A program made the translations under genes and the position numbers. A stretch of DNA of 64,000 nucleotides from Mesorhizobium sp. INR15. Lineage in GTDB: Bacteria; Pseudomonadota; Alphaproteobacteria; Rhizobiales; Rhizobiaceae. The DNA lies in assembly GCF_015500075.1 (NCBI RefSeq), contig NZ_CP045496.1:1364001-1428000 (forward strand), in the 5' to 3' direction. Below the pieces are notes generated by a model, which saw only the letters and a list, made by a program, of their open reading frames with translations, was not told the origin of the DNA and searched no databases. Numbering within the stretch: the first letter of the stretch is position 1; the number at the start of each line of letters is the position of its first letter. Below are positions 52,617 to 61,175 of this stretch, one piece after another.

Positions 52617-53873
52617 ATGAAAATCATGGTGCTGGGCGGCGGGGTCATCGGGGTTACCACGGCCTATTATCTTGCCGAGGCCGGCCATGAAGTGACAGTC
52701 GTCGACCGTCAACAAGGTCCGGCGCTGGAAACCAGCTTTGCCAATGCCGGCGAGATTTCGCCCGGTTACGCCTCGCCATGGGCCGGGCCAGGCATCCCGT
52801 TGAAGGCGATCAAATGGCTGCTGATGAAGCACGGCCCGCTGGTGGTGCGGCCGGCTTTCGATCCGCACATGTGGACATGGCTGGTCAAGATGCTGCGCAA
52901 CTGCACGGCCGAGCGCTACGCGGTGAACAAGGCGCGCATGGTGCCGCTGGCTGAATACAGCCGCGACACGCTGAAGGCGCTGCGCTCCGACACCGGTATT
53001 GCCTATGATGAACGCACGAAAGGAACGTTGCAGCTTTTCCGCACGCAGAAGCAGCTCGATGGCGTCGCCGGCGATGTCGCGGTGCTGAACAAATACAACG
53101 TCCCCTATGAGTTGCTCGACCCTGAAGGCTGTATCGGGGCAGAGCCGGCGCTGGCCGGGGTGCGCGAAAAGTTCGTCGGTGGCCTGCGGCTGCCGGGCGA
53201 CGAGACCGGCGACTGCAAGATGTTCACCGACCGGCTGGCCGAGTTGTGCGTGGAGCGCGGCGTCACTTTCGAATACGGCACGTCAATCAAGCGTGTGGTG
53301 AAGAACCGCAATCGCATCACCAACATCGCCACCGAAAAGGGCTGGAGGGCCGCCGACGCCTACGTGATGGCGATGGGCAGCTATTCGGCCAAGTTCATGC
53401 GCTTCCTGAAACGGCCGATCCCGGTCTATCCGGTCAAGGGCTATTCGATCACGGTGCCAATCAAGGATGCCGCCCTGGCGCCAGAGTCGACCGTGATGGA
53501 CGAGACCTACAAGGTGGCCATCACCCGGCTCGGCAATCGCATCCGGGTCGGCGGCACCGCCGAGATTTCCGGCTTCGACCTGCGGCTGCACGAGTCACGG
53601 CGTCGGACGCTTGAACATTCGGTCGGCGATCTCTTCCCCGGCGGCGGTGACATGCGGGAGGCTTCGTTCTGGTGCGGGCTGCGGCCGATGACGCCGGACG
53701 GACCGCCTCTGGTCGGCCGCACCGAATACTCGAACCTCTATCTCAACACCGGCCACGGCACGCTTGGCTGGACCATGGCCTGCGGTTCGGCCAAGGTTCT
53801 GTCCGACATCATCTCAAGCAAGGTGCCTGATATCGATGTGCGTGATCTCGGCCCCGAACGGTATCAGCGATAG
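52617..53873 (+). CDS. dadA: D-amino acid dehydrogenase small subunit
   Basis: A 418-aa FAD enzyme oxidising D-alanine and other D-amino acids at the membrane. The FAD motif is KIMVLGGGVIGVTTAYYLAE (residues 2-21). DadA-specific stretches include SFANAGEISPGYASPWAGPG and TGHGTLGWTMACGS near the end. The racemase 1.3 kb upstream would supply D-alanine to it, giving an alanine catabolic pair. It is preceded by the long hairpin. Confidence 0.95.
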   Translation: MKIMVLGGGVIGVTTAYYLAEAGHEVTVVDRQQGPALETSFANAGEISPGYASPWAGPGIPLKAIKWLLMKHGPLVVRPAFDPHMWTWLVKMLRNCTAERYAVNKARMVPLAEYSRDTLKALRSDTGIAYDERTKGTLQLFRTQKQLDGVAGDVAVLNKYNVPYELLDPEGCIGAEPALAGVREKFVGGLRLPGDETGDCKMFTDRLAELCVERGVTFEYGTSIKRVVKNRNRITNIATEKGWRAADAYVMAMGSYSAKFMRFLKRPIPVYPVKGYSITVPIKDAALAPESTVMDETYKVAITRLGNRIRVGGTAEISGFDLRLHESRRRTLEHSVGDLFPGGGDMREASFWCGLRPMTPDGPPLVGRTEYSNLYLNTGHGTLGWTMACGSAKVLSDIISSKVPDIDVRDLGPERYQR

Positions 53874-53888
53874 GGGCCACGTCAGCGT

Positions 53889-56048
53889 TCAAAAAGCCTG
53901 GCTGACCCAATCCTCGTCGAAGAGCAGCCGGTAGGCCCAGGGAACCGTCACGTTGGTGGCGACCGGGTTCGAGTGGGCGACGTAGTCGTCGTAGATCGGC
54001 TTCATCCTGGCGTAGAAGCCGGGATCGAGCACCATCAGGCCATTTTCGCTGTCGTGGAAGAAGCTGCGGTTGTTGAGATTGACCGACGAGATGGCGACCA
54101 GCCTTTCGTCGATCATCATGATCTTGGAATGCAGCACGACATCAGGCGCCTTGAATTCGCGGATGTTGATGCGGTCGCCATATTTCTCGACGAACAGCTT
54201 GTTGAGCGCGGTGAGAAATCTGCCACCGATGTCGCCCTTGAGATCGATGCGGCCGACAATGTCGATCTTGACGCCGCGCGCCAGCGCCCGGTCGAAGGCG
54301 TGGGTTAGCTTCGGCGTCAGGTTGAGATAGGGATTGACGATCTGGATGCGATGCTGGGCGGCGTCGACCAGTTCGACGAAATAGTCCTCCAGCGCGTGGC
54401 CGTCCTCATAAGGCACCGAAATGAAATGCCGCGCGGTGCCTTGTGGCTGGCGGCTTGAAGAGGTGACCGGGATGGAGAACGGCCGCGTCAGGTTGGTGTC
54501 GGCATCGCGCAGCCACAGGGTCGAAAGATGCGCGGCGAGCGTCTCGACCGTGGTCCGGTCGGATATCTCGATGTCGAAGTCGCTCCAGTTCGAATAGTAG
54601 TTGAGCGAAAGCCCGTCGGTCTTGCCGTATTGCTGCAGGTCCGGATAGCGCGACAGGTCGATCGGCTGGTGGAACAGGAAGCCGTCATGGATGTTGCGGC
54701 CGCCGATGATGACGCGCGAGCGGCCTGGATCCTCGGCCAGCGTTGCCAGCATCTTGACGTGAAGGGTCTTGTGCAGCTGTGAGATCTGCTCGTCGATCGG
54801 TGCGCCTTGGTCCGCATGCCAGCGATATTCCTGCAGCTCGACATTGGGGAATTCAGCCGCCAGCCGGTGCAGCATCGCGTCATCCTTGTCGCGCTCCAGA
54901 ACATCGGTGACCATGATGCGCACCTTGGTGCCAAGCGCGGCATGATGGCGGATGAGCCGTTCGATGATGCAGCCGGAAAAGTCCGCCTTGAATTCCAGCG
55001 ACGACAGGTAGATCAGCTTCAGCCTTGGCGCTTTGGCGAAGTCGAGCGGCAGTTCCGGATCGCCTTTGTCGATGGCGGCGTCGGACAGCGGTGCACCCAT
55101 CAGCGCCTCGACCTTCGCGTTGAACCCATCCCGCGACTTGCGCAACAGACGAGGCTGGCCGATCGGCAAGGCGCATGTCTGCGACAGCCAGCGGCCGGCA
55201 TAAAAGGCTTGAGCGAGGGCATCGAGCCCAGTCGGGTTCGGCGTCGGACAGCGGTCGTAACGACTGTCGAAACTGGCGAGTGAGGGGTCGGCCTTTTCTT
55301 CGCGAAGAATCGTGAGCGGCGCGCCGGTTGGGGCGAGGCTTGACCGCGTGCTCAGGCTGCAACGGTTCAGGCTGTCTTCGGGAAACAGGCTGACAGAGAT
55401 GTCGCCGGGCGCAAGGCGGATGCGGAAAGCCGTTCCTGGCGCAAAGCGGCGCGTGGTGCCTGCCTGGCGGATCGCCAGCGCACCGTCACAAGAGCCGGCA
55501 ATGTCGACCGGTTGGCTGCCGGCTTGCCGTAACATGATCTCGACCGAGCGGGCCTGCAAACCGGAGAAGGAAAATGTCTTCGGCGCCGTGGGCCGCGCTG
55601 AAGCGTCGATATAAAGCGTCTGCCGTGACACGCGCCAGCGCCCGATGAAGCGGCCTTCGCCACTGTTGTTGCCAGCCGGGGGCAGGTGCGGGATGGCGAC
55701 TGATATGGCCAGTTGTTGAAGTGTCCGGTAGGCCGCCTGGAAATCGCTGTTTCGGATTTCATGACGGTCATGACCGAAAGGGCCGGTGCCATTGTCACGA
55801 TCCATGGCGCCGATTTCGTGATGAGCAAGCAGTGCCTGGAAGCGTCTCTCATAGTCGCTGGCGCCGGCATCGCCGAAAAACTGGGCAGCCGCGATCCGTG
55901 AATGCGTTGTCTCAGCCGAGAACGAAGGCCGTGCGCAAGCCTGCTCGCCGGGGAAGAATTCGCAGGACTTTCGTCCAGCTGGTCCCGCACAGCCGCCGAT
56001 GAGCGTCAGACCGAGCAGGGCCAGGACAAGGAATGCTCGGCCTGTCAC
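53889..56048 (-). CDS. Phospholipase D-family lipoprotein with two HKD motifs
   Basis: A 719-aa protein of the PLD/cardiolipin synthase superfamily. A lipobox LTLIGGC marks a lipoprotein anchored outside the cytoplasm. The N-terminal 300 residues are unassigned. The two active-site motifs are LHVKMLATLAEDPGRS with GGRNI (about 431; the aspartate is displaced) and LHSKIMMIDERLVAISSVNL (about 639). Its start overlaps the PLA2-like gene by four bases (ATGA). Substrate may be phospholipid or nucleic acid; the coupled gene favours phospholipid. Confidence 0.88.
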   Translation of the reverse strand: MTGRAFLVLALLGLTLIGGCAGPAGRKSCEFFPGEQACARPSFSAETTHSRIAAAQFFGDAGASDYERRFQALLAHHEIGAMDRDNGTGPFGHDRHEIRNSDFQAAYRTLQQLAISVAIPHLPPAGNNSGEGRFIGRWRVSRQTLYIDASARPTAPKTFSFSGLQARSVEIMLRQAGSQPVDIAGSCDGALAIRQAGTTRRFAPGTAFRIRLAPGDISVSLFPEDSLNRCSLSTRSSLAPTGAPLTILREEKADPSLASFDSRYDRCPTPNPTGLDALAQAFYAGRWLSQTCALPIGQPRLLRKSRDGFNAKVEALMGAPLSDAAIDKGDPELPLDFAKAPRLKLIYLSSLEFKADFSGCIIERLIRHHAALGTKVRIMVTDVLERDKDDAMLHRLAAEFPNVELQEYRWHADQGAPIDEQISQLHKTLHVKMLATLAEDPGRSRVIIGGRNIHDGFLFHQPIDLSRYPDLQQYGKTDGLSLNYYSNWSDFDIEISDRTTVETLAAHLSTLWLRDADTNLTRPFSIPVTSSSRQPQGTARHFISVPYEDGHALEDYFVELVDAAQHRIQIVNPYLNLTPKLTHAFDRALARGVKIDIVGRIDLKGDIGGRFLTALNKLFVEKYGDRINIREFKAPDVVLHSKIMMIDERLVAISSVNLNNRSFFHDSENGLMVLDPGFYARMKPIYDDYVAHSNPVATNVTVPWAYRLLFDEDWVSQAF

Positions 56049-56488
56049 CCGGCGGCTCCGGCTTTCAAGACGGCCAGTTGCGCGGGGTCGCGCGGCGGCA
56101 TGAAGCCTTGCGGGAAAACCTTGCAGATCGGAATGGCGAAGGTTGCGATCAAAAGCTCGGCCTCGTCTCGCATCTTGCCCGGTGCTGTCTTGTCATCGCG
56201 GATCGCCTTGGCCGAGGCGACAAGGGCGCCGTCGCAGTCACAATGGTTGTAGCGGGCGATGTAGCAGGCATCATGGGTTTGGCAAACCGCGTCGAGGCGG
56301 TCGACCGGCCGGGCGGAGAGATCACCGGTGCGGGTTCCCGGGCCGCAATAGTTGCCGATGACGAAAGGCGAGGGCCGTGCCATGGCATAGCGGATCGGCT
56401 TGGGCAGCTCCGCTTCCGGCACTTTTGTCCAAGGATTGGCACAAGCGGAAAGGAAAGCCAAAAGCAGGATGGCAAGAACGGCTCGCAT
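56045..56488 (-). CDS. Phospholipase A2-like lipoprotein
   Basis: A 147-aa protein with a lipobox (LLAFLSAC, Cys16). The calcium-loop-like NYCGPGTRTG (about 46-55) and the segment DAVCQTHDACY (His72-Asp73, flanked by cysteines 69 and 75) match the phospholipase A2 active-site signature CxxHDxCY. A further NHCDCD supplies the next cysteines. Coupled by ATGA to the PLD-like lipoprotein gene downstream. Secreted PLA2-like proteins in bacteria are uncommon; activity is inferred. Confidence 0.75.
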   Translation of the reverse strand: MRAVLAILLLAFLSACANPWTKVPEAELPKPIRYAMARPSPFVIGNYCGPGTRTGDLSARPVDRLDAVCQTHDACYIARYNHCDCDGALVASAKAIRDDKTAPGKMRDEAELLIATFAIPICKVFPQGFMPPRDPAQLAVLKAGAAG

Positions 56489-56681
56489 ATCTATCCGTGC
56501 CTGTTTTCTGAAAGATTCACCACCCGGCAATCCCGCTAGCGGCAGTCGCCGCACGCCTGATGACACACTGGCCGGTTTTGTGGCAAGGAAAAGGCGGCGT
56601 GGATGGCCCGCCTGCGTTCGCCGTGTCGGTACAACCTGCCTGGAAGGCGCCACCCGAGCCAGGCATTCGCGAGTATCAGCG

Positions 56682-57257
56682 ATGCGCCTCTGCCTTCTCG
56701 TCACGACCGTTGGATTTGTGTCCTGTGCCTCGCTGGCCGCCGCCGCCGATAAGACCATTCATGACCAGGACAACGGGTTTTCGCTGACTTTTCCTGAAAA
56801 GTGGACCAAAGAACCGCCTTCCGGCGAGGCGATGTTGCGGCTCGTGATAAATTCCGGCGATCCAAGCCTCACCTGTATGGTATCTGCCTCGCTCTACAAC
56901 ACATCCGGGCCGGGCTCGCCGGCCGATCCCCGCAAATTCATCGAGGACTGGTCGATGAACACATGGAAAGCGATGATAGGTAGACCTTTCAGCACAGCTG
57001 ATTTCAGCAATGACAAGCTGGCAAGATTTCCGGACGGCTATCCCGTGCGACTTGCCGATGTGGACTTCACGGTAGAAGACAAGAATGTCAGCCTGCACGG
57101 CCATTCCAGGTTTGCGTTTTCGGTGCGTGGCGCGCGCTTCGGCTATGTCAACTGCGCGGTGATCAGCGAAAACATCGAACAGGTTGAGCAGATGTGGGCG
57201 CCGCTGGCGGAGCAGGCTGAACGGGTGGTGAGTTCTTTCGTCCTCGATGCGCGATGA
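56682..57257 (+). CDS. Secreted protein of unknown function, 191 aa
   Basis: ATG 56682 opens a signal peptide (MRLCLLVTTVGFVSCASLAA). The mature part has a beta-rich pattern (NGFSLTFPEKWTKEPPSGEA; RFGYVNCAVISENIEQVEQM) like PsbP/DUF1795-type folds, which is a tentative impression. It is divergent from the PLA2-like gene and converges with the LysR gene six bases away. Confidence 0.65.
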   Translation: MRLCLLVTTVGFVSCASLAAAADKTIHDQDNGFSLTFPEKWTKEPPSGEAMLRLVINSGDPSLTCMVSASLYNTSGPGSPADPRKFIEDWSMNTWKAMIGRPFSTADFSNDKLARFPDGYPVRLADVDFTVEDKNVSLHGHSRFAFSVRGARFGYVNCAVISENIEQVEQMWAPLAEQAERVVSSFVLDAR

Positions 57258-57262
57258 AAGTT

Positions 57263-58144
57263 CTACACGAACAGGCTTCGTTCGCGTTCCACCGCCTTGG
57301 TGATGAAGCTGGCGACGATCTGGATGCGGCGTAGCGGCCTGACGGACTCATGATAGACCAGCCAGTAGGCGCGGCGGATCGGCGCCACGACATTGACGGG
57401 CAGCAGTTCCGGCATCGAGCGGGCGACGAACGTGTGCAGGATGCCGATGCCGGCGCCTGAGCGGACTGCCTCGGCCTGGCCAAGTGCCGAGGAAATGGCA
57501 AACGCAGTGCGCCAGTCGGCGCTGAATTCGGCCGCGTAGTCGAGCGAGGGGCTGACGATGAGGTCGGGCACATAGCCGATAAGCGTATGGCTGGAGAGCT
57601 CGGCAGGGGTCCGCGGCAGACCGTTGGCTTCGGCATAGGCGCGCGAGGCAAACAGGCCGAGCGAGTAGTCGACCAGCTTTCCCGCCACCAGCCGGCCTTC
57701 GGTCGGCCGCTCGACGGTGATGGCGATGTCGGCCTCGCGCCGCGACAGCGAGAAGGAGCGCGGCACCGGCACCAGCTGAATGGTCAGTTCCCGGTGCAGG
57801 GCAGTGAGCGCGCCAAGACGCTTGGCCAGAAAGGCGACGCCAAAGCCGTCGGGCGCGCCAATGCGCACGGTGCCCGAGACATCGTCGCCCTCGCCTGAAA
57901 TGGTCGAGCGCGCGGCGATCATGTCGGCTTCCATGCGCTCGGCGATGTCGAGGAACCGCTCACCCGCCGGCGTCAGCTCGCTGCCCGTGGTCAGCCGGCG
58001 AAACAGCTTTGTCCGCAGCGCGTCTTCAAGCGCCACGATGCGGCGTGAGACGGTGGCGTGGTTGAGCTCAAGCCGCCTGGCCGCGCCAAGGATCTGGCCG
58101 GCACGCGCCACCGCCAGAAAGATACGCACGTCATCCCAGTTCAT
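57263..58144 (-). CDS. LysR-family regulator divergent to mmsA
   Basis: A 293-aa LysR regulator. The N-terminal HTH is FLAVARAGQILGAARRLELN followed by HATVSRRIVALEDAL. The C-terminal part has the usual effector-binding fold. Divergent orientation with mmsA and an inverted repeat between them suggest it controls mmsA. The effector is unknown; a methylmalonate semialdehyde or amino acid derived signal is inference. Confidence 0.9.
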   Translation of the reverse strand: MNWDDVRIFLAVARAGQILGAARRLELNHATVSRRIVALEDALRTKLFRRLTTGSELTPAGERFLDIAERMEADMIAARSTISGEGDDVSGTVRIGAPDGFGVAFLAKRLGALTALHRELTIQLVPVPRSFSLSRREADIAITVERPTEGRLVAGKLVDYSLGLFASRAYAEANGLPRTPAELSSHTLIGYVPDLIVSPSLDYAAEFSADWRTAFAISSALGQAEAVRSGAGIGILHTFVARSMPELLPVNVVAPIRRAYWLVYHESVRPLRRIQIVASFITKAVERERSLFV

Positions 58145-58195
58145 GGCGCTCCCGCTGTCAAAGCGATCGTTTGCGAAAATTCATACTCAACGTGT

Positions 58196-58224
58196 AACCG
58201 TTGTTTATTTCACGCACAACGGTT
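58196..58224. promoter_or_regulatory. Inverted repeat AACCGTTG-N13-CAACGGTT, probable LysR operator
   Basis: A perfect 8-bp inverted repeat at 58196-58203 and 58217-58224 lies between the two divergent start codons. A 13-base gap and dyad symmetry fit LysR binding. Upstream, AACGTGTAACCG partially repeats the half-site. Confidence 0.65.
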
Positions 58225-58296
58225 GCGTTCTGGCTCGCGTTGCCATCGGCGGTGCAAAGGCGGAGAATGCCTCATCACAAACCAGGGAGAGAAATC

Positions 58297-59793
58297 ATGA
58301 TCGAATACGGTCATTTCATCGGCGGCAAGCATGTCGCCGGCACCAGCGGCCGCAAGCAGGACGTCATGCAGCCGATGGACGGCACGGTGCGCGGCACGGT
58401 CGCGCTGGCTTCGCAGGCGGAACTGCGCGCAGCGGTCGTCAACGCAAGAGAAGCGCAGCCGAAATGGGCGGCCACCAACCCGCAGCGGCGCGTACGCGTG
58501 CTGATGAAGTTCCTCGAACTGGTCGCCAAGGAATATGACTCGCTCGCCGAGATCCTGGCGCGCGAACACGGCAAGACCATCGCCGACGCCAAGGGCGACA
58601 TCCAGCGTGGCCTCGAAGTGGTCGAGGTCTGCATCGGCGCGCCACATATGATGAAGGGCGAATTCACCGACGGCGCCGGCCCCGGCATCGATGTCTACTC
58701 GATGCGCCAGCCGCTTGGTGTCGTTGCCGGCATCACGCCGTTCAATTTCCCGGCGATGATCCCGCTGTGGAAGATCGCGCCGGCCATCGCTTGCGGCAAT
58801 GCCTTCATCCTGAAGCCATCGGAGCGTGATCCGGGCGTGCCGATGCGCATCGCCGAACTGTTCCTCGAAGCCGGCCTGCCGGCGGGCATCCTCAACGTCG
58901 TCAATGGCGACAAGGACGTCGTCGATGCCATCCTCGACGATCCTGATATCAAGGCCATTGGCTTCGTCGGCTCGACGCCGATCGCGCATTACATCTATTC
59001 GCGCGGCACGGCAGCCGGCAAGCGCGTGCAGTGCTTTGGCGGCGCCAAGAACCACATGATCATCATGCCCGACGCCGACATGGACCAGACCGTCGATGCG
59101 CTGATCGGCGCCGGCTACGGCTCGGCCGGCGAGCGCTGCATGGCGATCTCAGTCGCGGTTCCGGTCGGCAACGACACCGCCAACCGGCTGATGGAAAAGC
59201 TGATCCCGCGCGTTGAAAGCCTGAAGGTTGGCCCGTCTACGGATTCTTCCGCCGATTTCGGTCCGCTGGTGACGGCGCAGGCGCTGGAGCGCGTCAAGGG
59301 TTACGTCGATACCGGCGTCAAGGAAGGCGCCACGCTGGTCGTCGACGGCCGTGGCTTCTCCATGCAGGGCTACGAGGACGGCTATTATATGGGCGGCTGC
59401 CTGTTCGACAATGTTACCGCCGACATGCGGATCTACAAGGAAGAGATCTTCGGGCCGGTGCTCTCGGTGGTGCGGGCGCCGACCTATGAGAGCGCGATCA
59501 AGCTCGCCAACGATCACGAGATGGGCAATGGCGTCGCCATCTTCACCCGCGACGGCGATGCCGCACGCGACTTCGCCTCGCGTGTCCAGGTCGGCATGGT
59601 CGGCGTCAACGTGCCGATCCCGGTGCCGATCGCCTACTACACGTTCGGCGGCTGGAAGGCCTCGTCGTTCGGCGACCTGAACCAGCACGGCCCGGATGCA
59701 TTCCGCTTCTACACCAAGACCAAGACGGTAACGTCACGCTGGCCGTCGGGTTCGAAGGACGGTGCGGAGTTCGTCATCCCGACTATGAACTGA
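58297..59793 (+). CDS. mmsA: Methylmalonate-semialdehyde dehydrogenase (CoA-acylating)
   Basis: A 498-aa ALDH family enzyme converting methylmalonate or malonate semialdehyde to acyl-CoA, used in valine and inositol catabolism. The N-terminus FIGGKHVAGTSGRKQDVMQP and the active-site GYGSAGERCMAISVAVPVG are typical of MmsA. ATG 58297 is used, with GGGAGAGA upstream; in-frame codons extend back to 58201. It is followed by a terminator. Confidence 0.95.
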   Translation: MIEYGHFIGGKHVAGTSGRKQDVMQPMDGTVRGTVALASQAELRAAVVNAREAQPKWAATNPQRRVRVLMKFLELVAKEYDSLAEILAREHGKTIADAKGDIQRGLEVVEVCIGAPHMMKGEFTDGAGPGIDVYSMRQPLGVVAGITPFNFPAMIPLWKIAPAIACGNAFILKPSERDPGVPMRIAELFLEAGLPAGILNVVNGDKDVVDAILDDPDIKAIGFVGSTPIAHYIYSRGTAAGKRVQCFGGAKNHMIIMPDADMDQTVDALIGAGYGSAGERCMAISVAVPVGNDTANRLMEKLIPRVESLKVGPSTDSSADFGPLVTAQALERVKGYVDTGVKEGATLVVDGRGFSMQGYEDGYYMGGCLFDNVTADMRIYKEEIFGPVLSVVRAPTYESAIKLANDHEMGNGVAIFTRDGDAARDFASRVQVGMVGVNVPIPVPIAYYTFGGWKASSFGDLNQHGPDAFRFYTKTKTVTSRWPSGSKDGAEFVIPTMN

Positions 59794-59829
59794 GTTCTTG
59801 ATCCGGAATTCGGTTAGAATCTAAACAAG

Positions 59830-59853
59830 CGGGCGCTCTCGGGCGCCCGTTTT
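59830..59853 (+). terminator. Rho-independent terminator after mmsA
   Basis: Perfect 7-bp stem CGGGCGC/GCGCCCG, 6-nt loop and TTTT, 37 bases after the mmsA stop. Confidence 0.85.
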
Positions 59854-59995
59854 GCGTCTGGTGTTTGTGCGCCTTGCGTCAGATGCACGGCCCCAAAAAG
59901 GCCGCTTGTTTTCGCACGAGGACCTCACCATATCGAATCCAGGGAGCGTCATAGCTGTTCCCGACGACAGACCGGAAACCAGAAGGAGTGACGTG

Positions 59996-60037
59996 ATGAA
60001 GACGTCGAATCCGGCCTGGAGCGTTCCGGCATATTGA
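59996..60037 (+). CDS. Possible 13-aa micro-ORF
   Basis: ATG 59996 with AAGGAG seven bases upstream encodes MKTSNPAWSVPAY and stops at 60035. The spacing is ideal for translation, but the peptide has no recognised family and such short frames arise by chance. The rest of the 295-base gap after mmsA shows only the terminator. Confidence 0.2.
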   Translation: MKTSNPAWSVPAY

Positions 60038-60088
60038 GGCGGCCGATGTGCCTCCCTTGCCGAGACGCGAAGGCAAAGGAGGTGCCCC

Positions 60089-60409
60089 ATGGCACGTACA
60101 TTCTTGTTTCGATGGATGAAGATGGTCACGAGCGGCGCCGTGATGGCGGGTTTGTCGGCTCTCCCCGCTCAGGCCCAAGTCGTCTGCGGCGGCCACGGTG
60201 ATGTGGTCGCGCGACTGGCCCAGGTCTTTCAGGAAAAGCAGCTCGGCTACGGCGTGGTTGGGCGAGCCGCGATCATCGAGATCTATGTCTCGGCGAGCGG
60301 CAAATGGACCATGCTGATAACCGACGTGAAGGGCCAAAGCTGCATACTTGCGGCGGGCGACGGTTGGGAAAATACCTTCGCGGTCGCCGCCAAGGCGCAC
60401 GGAGCCTGA
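60089..60409 (+). CDS. Exported hypothetical protein, 106 aa
   Basis: AAAGGAGG precedes ATG 60089. A signal peptide (about 1-30, SGAVMAGLSALPAQAQ) leads to a small mature protein with two cysteines (VVCGGHG and QSCILAAGDGWE). The pattern resembles short exported proteins of unknown function in rhizobia. It converges with the GntR gene. Confidence 0.6.
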   Translation: MARTFLFRWMKMVTSGAVMAGLSALPAQAQVVCGGHGDVVARLAQVFQEKQLGYGVVGRAAIIEIYVSASGKWTMLITDVKGQSCILAAGDGWENTFAVAAKAHGA

Positions 60410-60413
60410 GCCG

Positions 60414-61064
60414 TCATCGCGTCGCGGCCGCTTCGGCGTGGCCGCGCAGCAATGCCATCAGCCGCTTGGCGTCCTTGGCGGCGGCTTCCTCGTCGCCGTC
60501 GAGGATCGAGCGGATCAGCGCGACGTGGTGTTCGGCCGATTCCGCCAGGCCGGTGTCGGCCTTGTAGCGGAACCAGAAGCGTCGGCTGTGCGTCTGCAAG
60601 GGCGCTGCCAGCCGGGCTGCGAACGGGTTGTCGGCGGCCAGCGCCAGCGCTTCGTCGAGCGCCTTGTCGGCCTGGATGAAGGCCAGCACATTGCCTGAGA
60701 TCACCGCCTTCTGCATTGCCAGCGCCGCATCGTGGAACAGGTCGGCTGCCTCTCGGGTGACGAAGCGCGCGGCCGAACGGGCCAGCACCACTTCGACGCC
60801 ACGGCGCGCGTCGAGCACGCGCAGCCAGTCGCCGGGGTGAAGCGGGGCGATCGCAATGCCGGCGCGGGGCCGCACGTCGAGCAGCCCTTCCCAGGCCAGC
60901 CGCTGGATCGCCTCGCGCACCGGCGTGCGGCCGAGCCCGAGCCTTTCGATCAGCGCGCCCTCGGTGACGAAGCTTGCCGGCGCCAATTCGAGTGTGACGA
61001 TCATTTGCTCAAGCACATGATAGGCCTTGATCGCGGCCGGTTCGATCGCGGTGCTTGCTTCCAT
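60414..61064 (-). CDS. GntR-family (FadR/FCD) regulator of the hydroxyproline operon
   Basis: A 216-aa regulator with an N-terminal winged helix (ALIERLGLGRTPVREAIQRL) and a C-terminal FCD domain with the metal-ligand histidine stretch (HVALIRSILDGDEEAAAKDA). I use ATG 61064; the longer frame begins upstream inside the operator region. Divergent to the deaminase gene, with palindromic sites between them, so it probably represses or activates the hyp genes in response to a pathway intermediate. Confidence 0.88.
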   Translation of the reverse strand: MEASTAIEPAAIKAYHVLEQMIVTLELAPASFVTEGALIERLGLGRTPVREAIQRLAWEGLLDVRPRAGIAIAPLHPGDWLRVLDARRGVEVVLARSAARFVTREAADLFHDAALAMQKAVISGNVLAFIQADKALDEALALAADNPFAARLAAPLQTHSRRFWFRYKADTGLAESAEHHVALIRSILDGDEEAAAKDAKRLMALLRGHAEAAATR

Positions 61065-61083
61065 GGATATCAAACGCGCTCTC

Positions 61084-61161
61084 CTGATATATCTTGCATA
61101 TATCATAACGGAATCCGCATTGACAGGCAGTTTCTTAACAGATATATGGCTGATATATCAG
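61084..61161. promoter_or_regulatory. GntR operators and the promoter of the hydroxyproline operon
   Basis: Palindromes based on TGATATATCA: CTGATATATC with its inverted partner ATATATCAT at 61084-61106, and the perfect 12-bp CTGATATATCAG at 61150-61161, preceded by a further GATATAT copy. A sigma-70 promoter reads rightward: TTGACA at 61120, a 17-bp spacer and TATATG at 61143. The second operator lies just after the -10, suiting repression. Confidence 0.75.
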
Positions 61162-61175
61162 ATGGAGAGATGATC

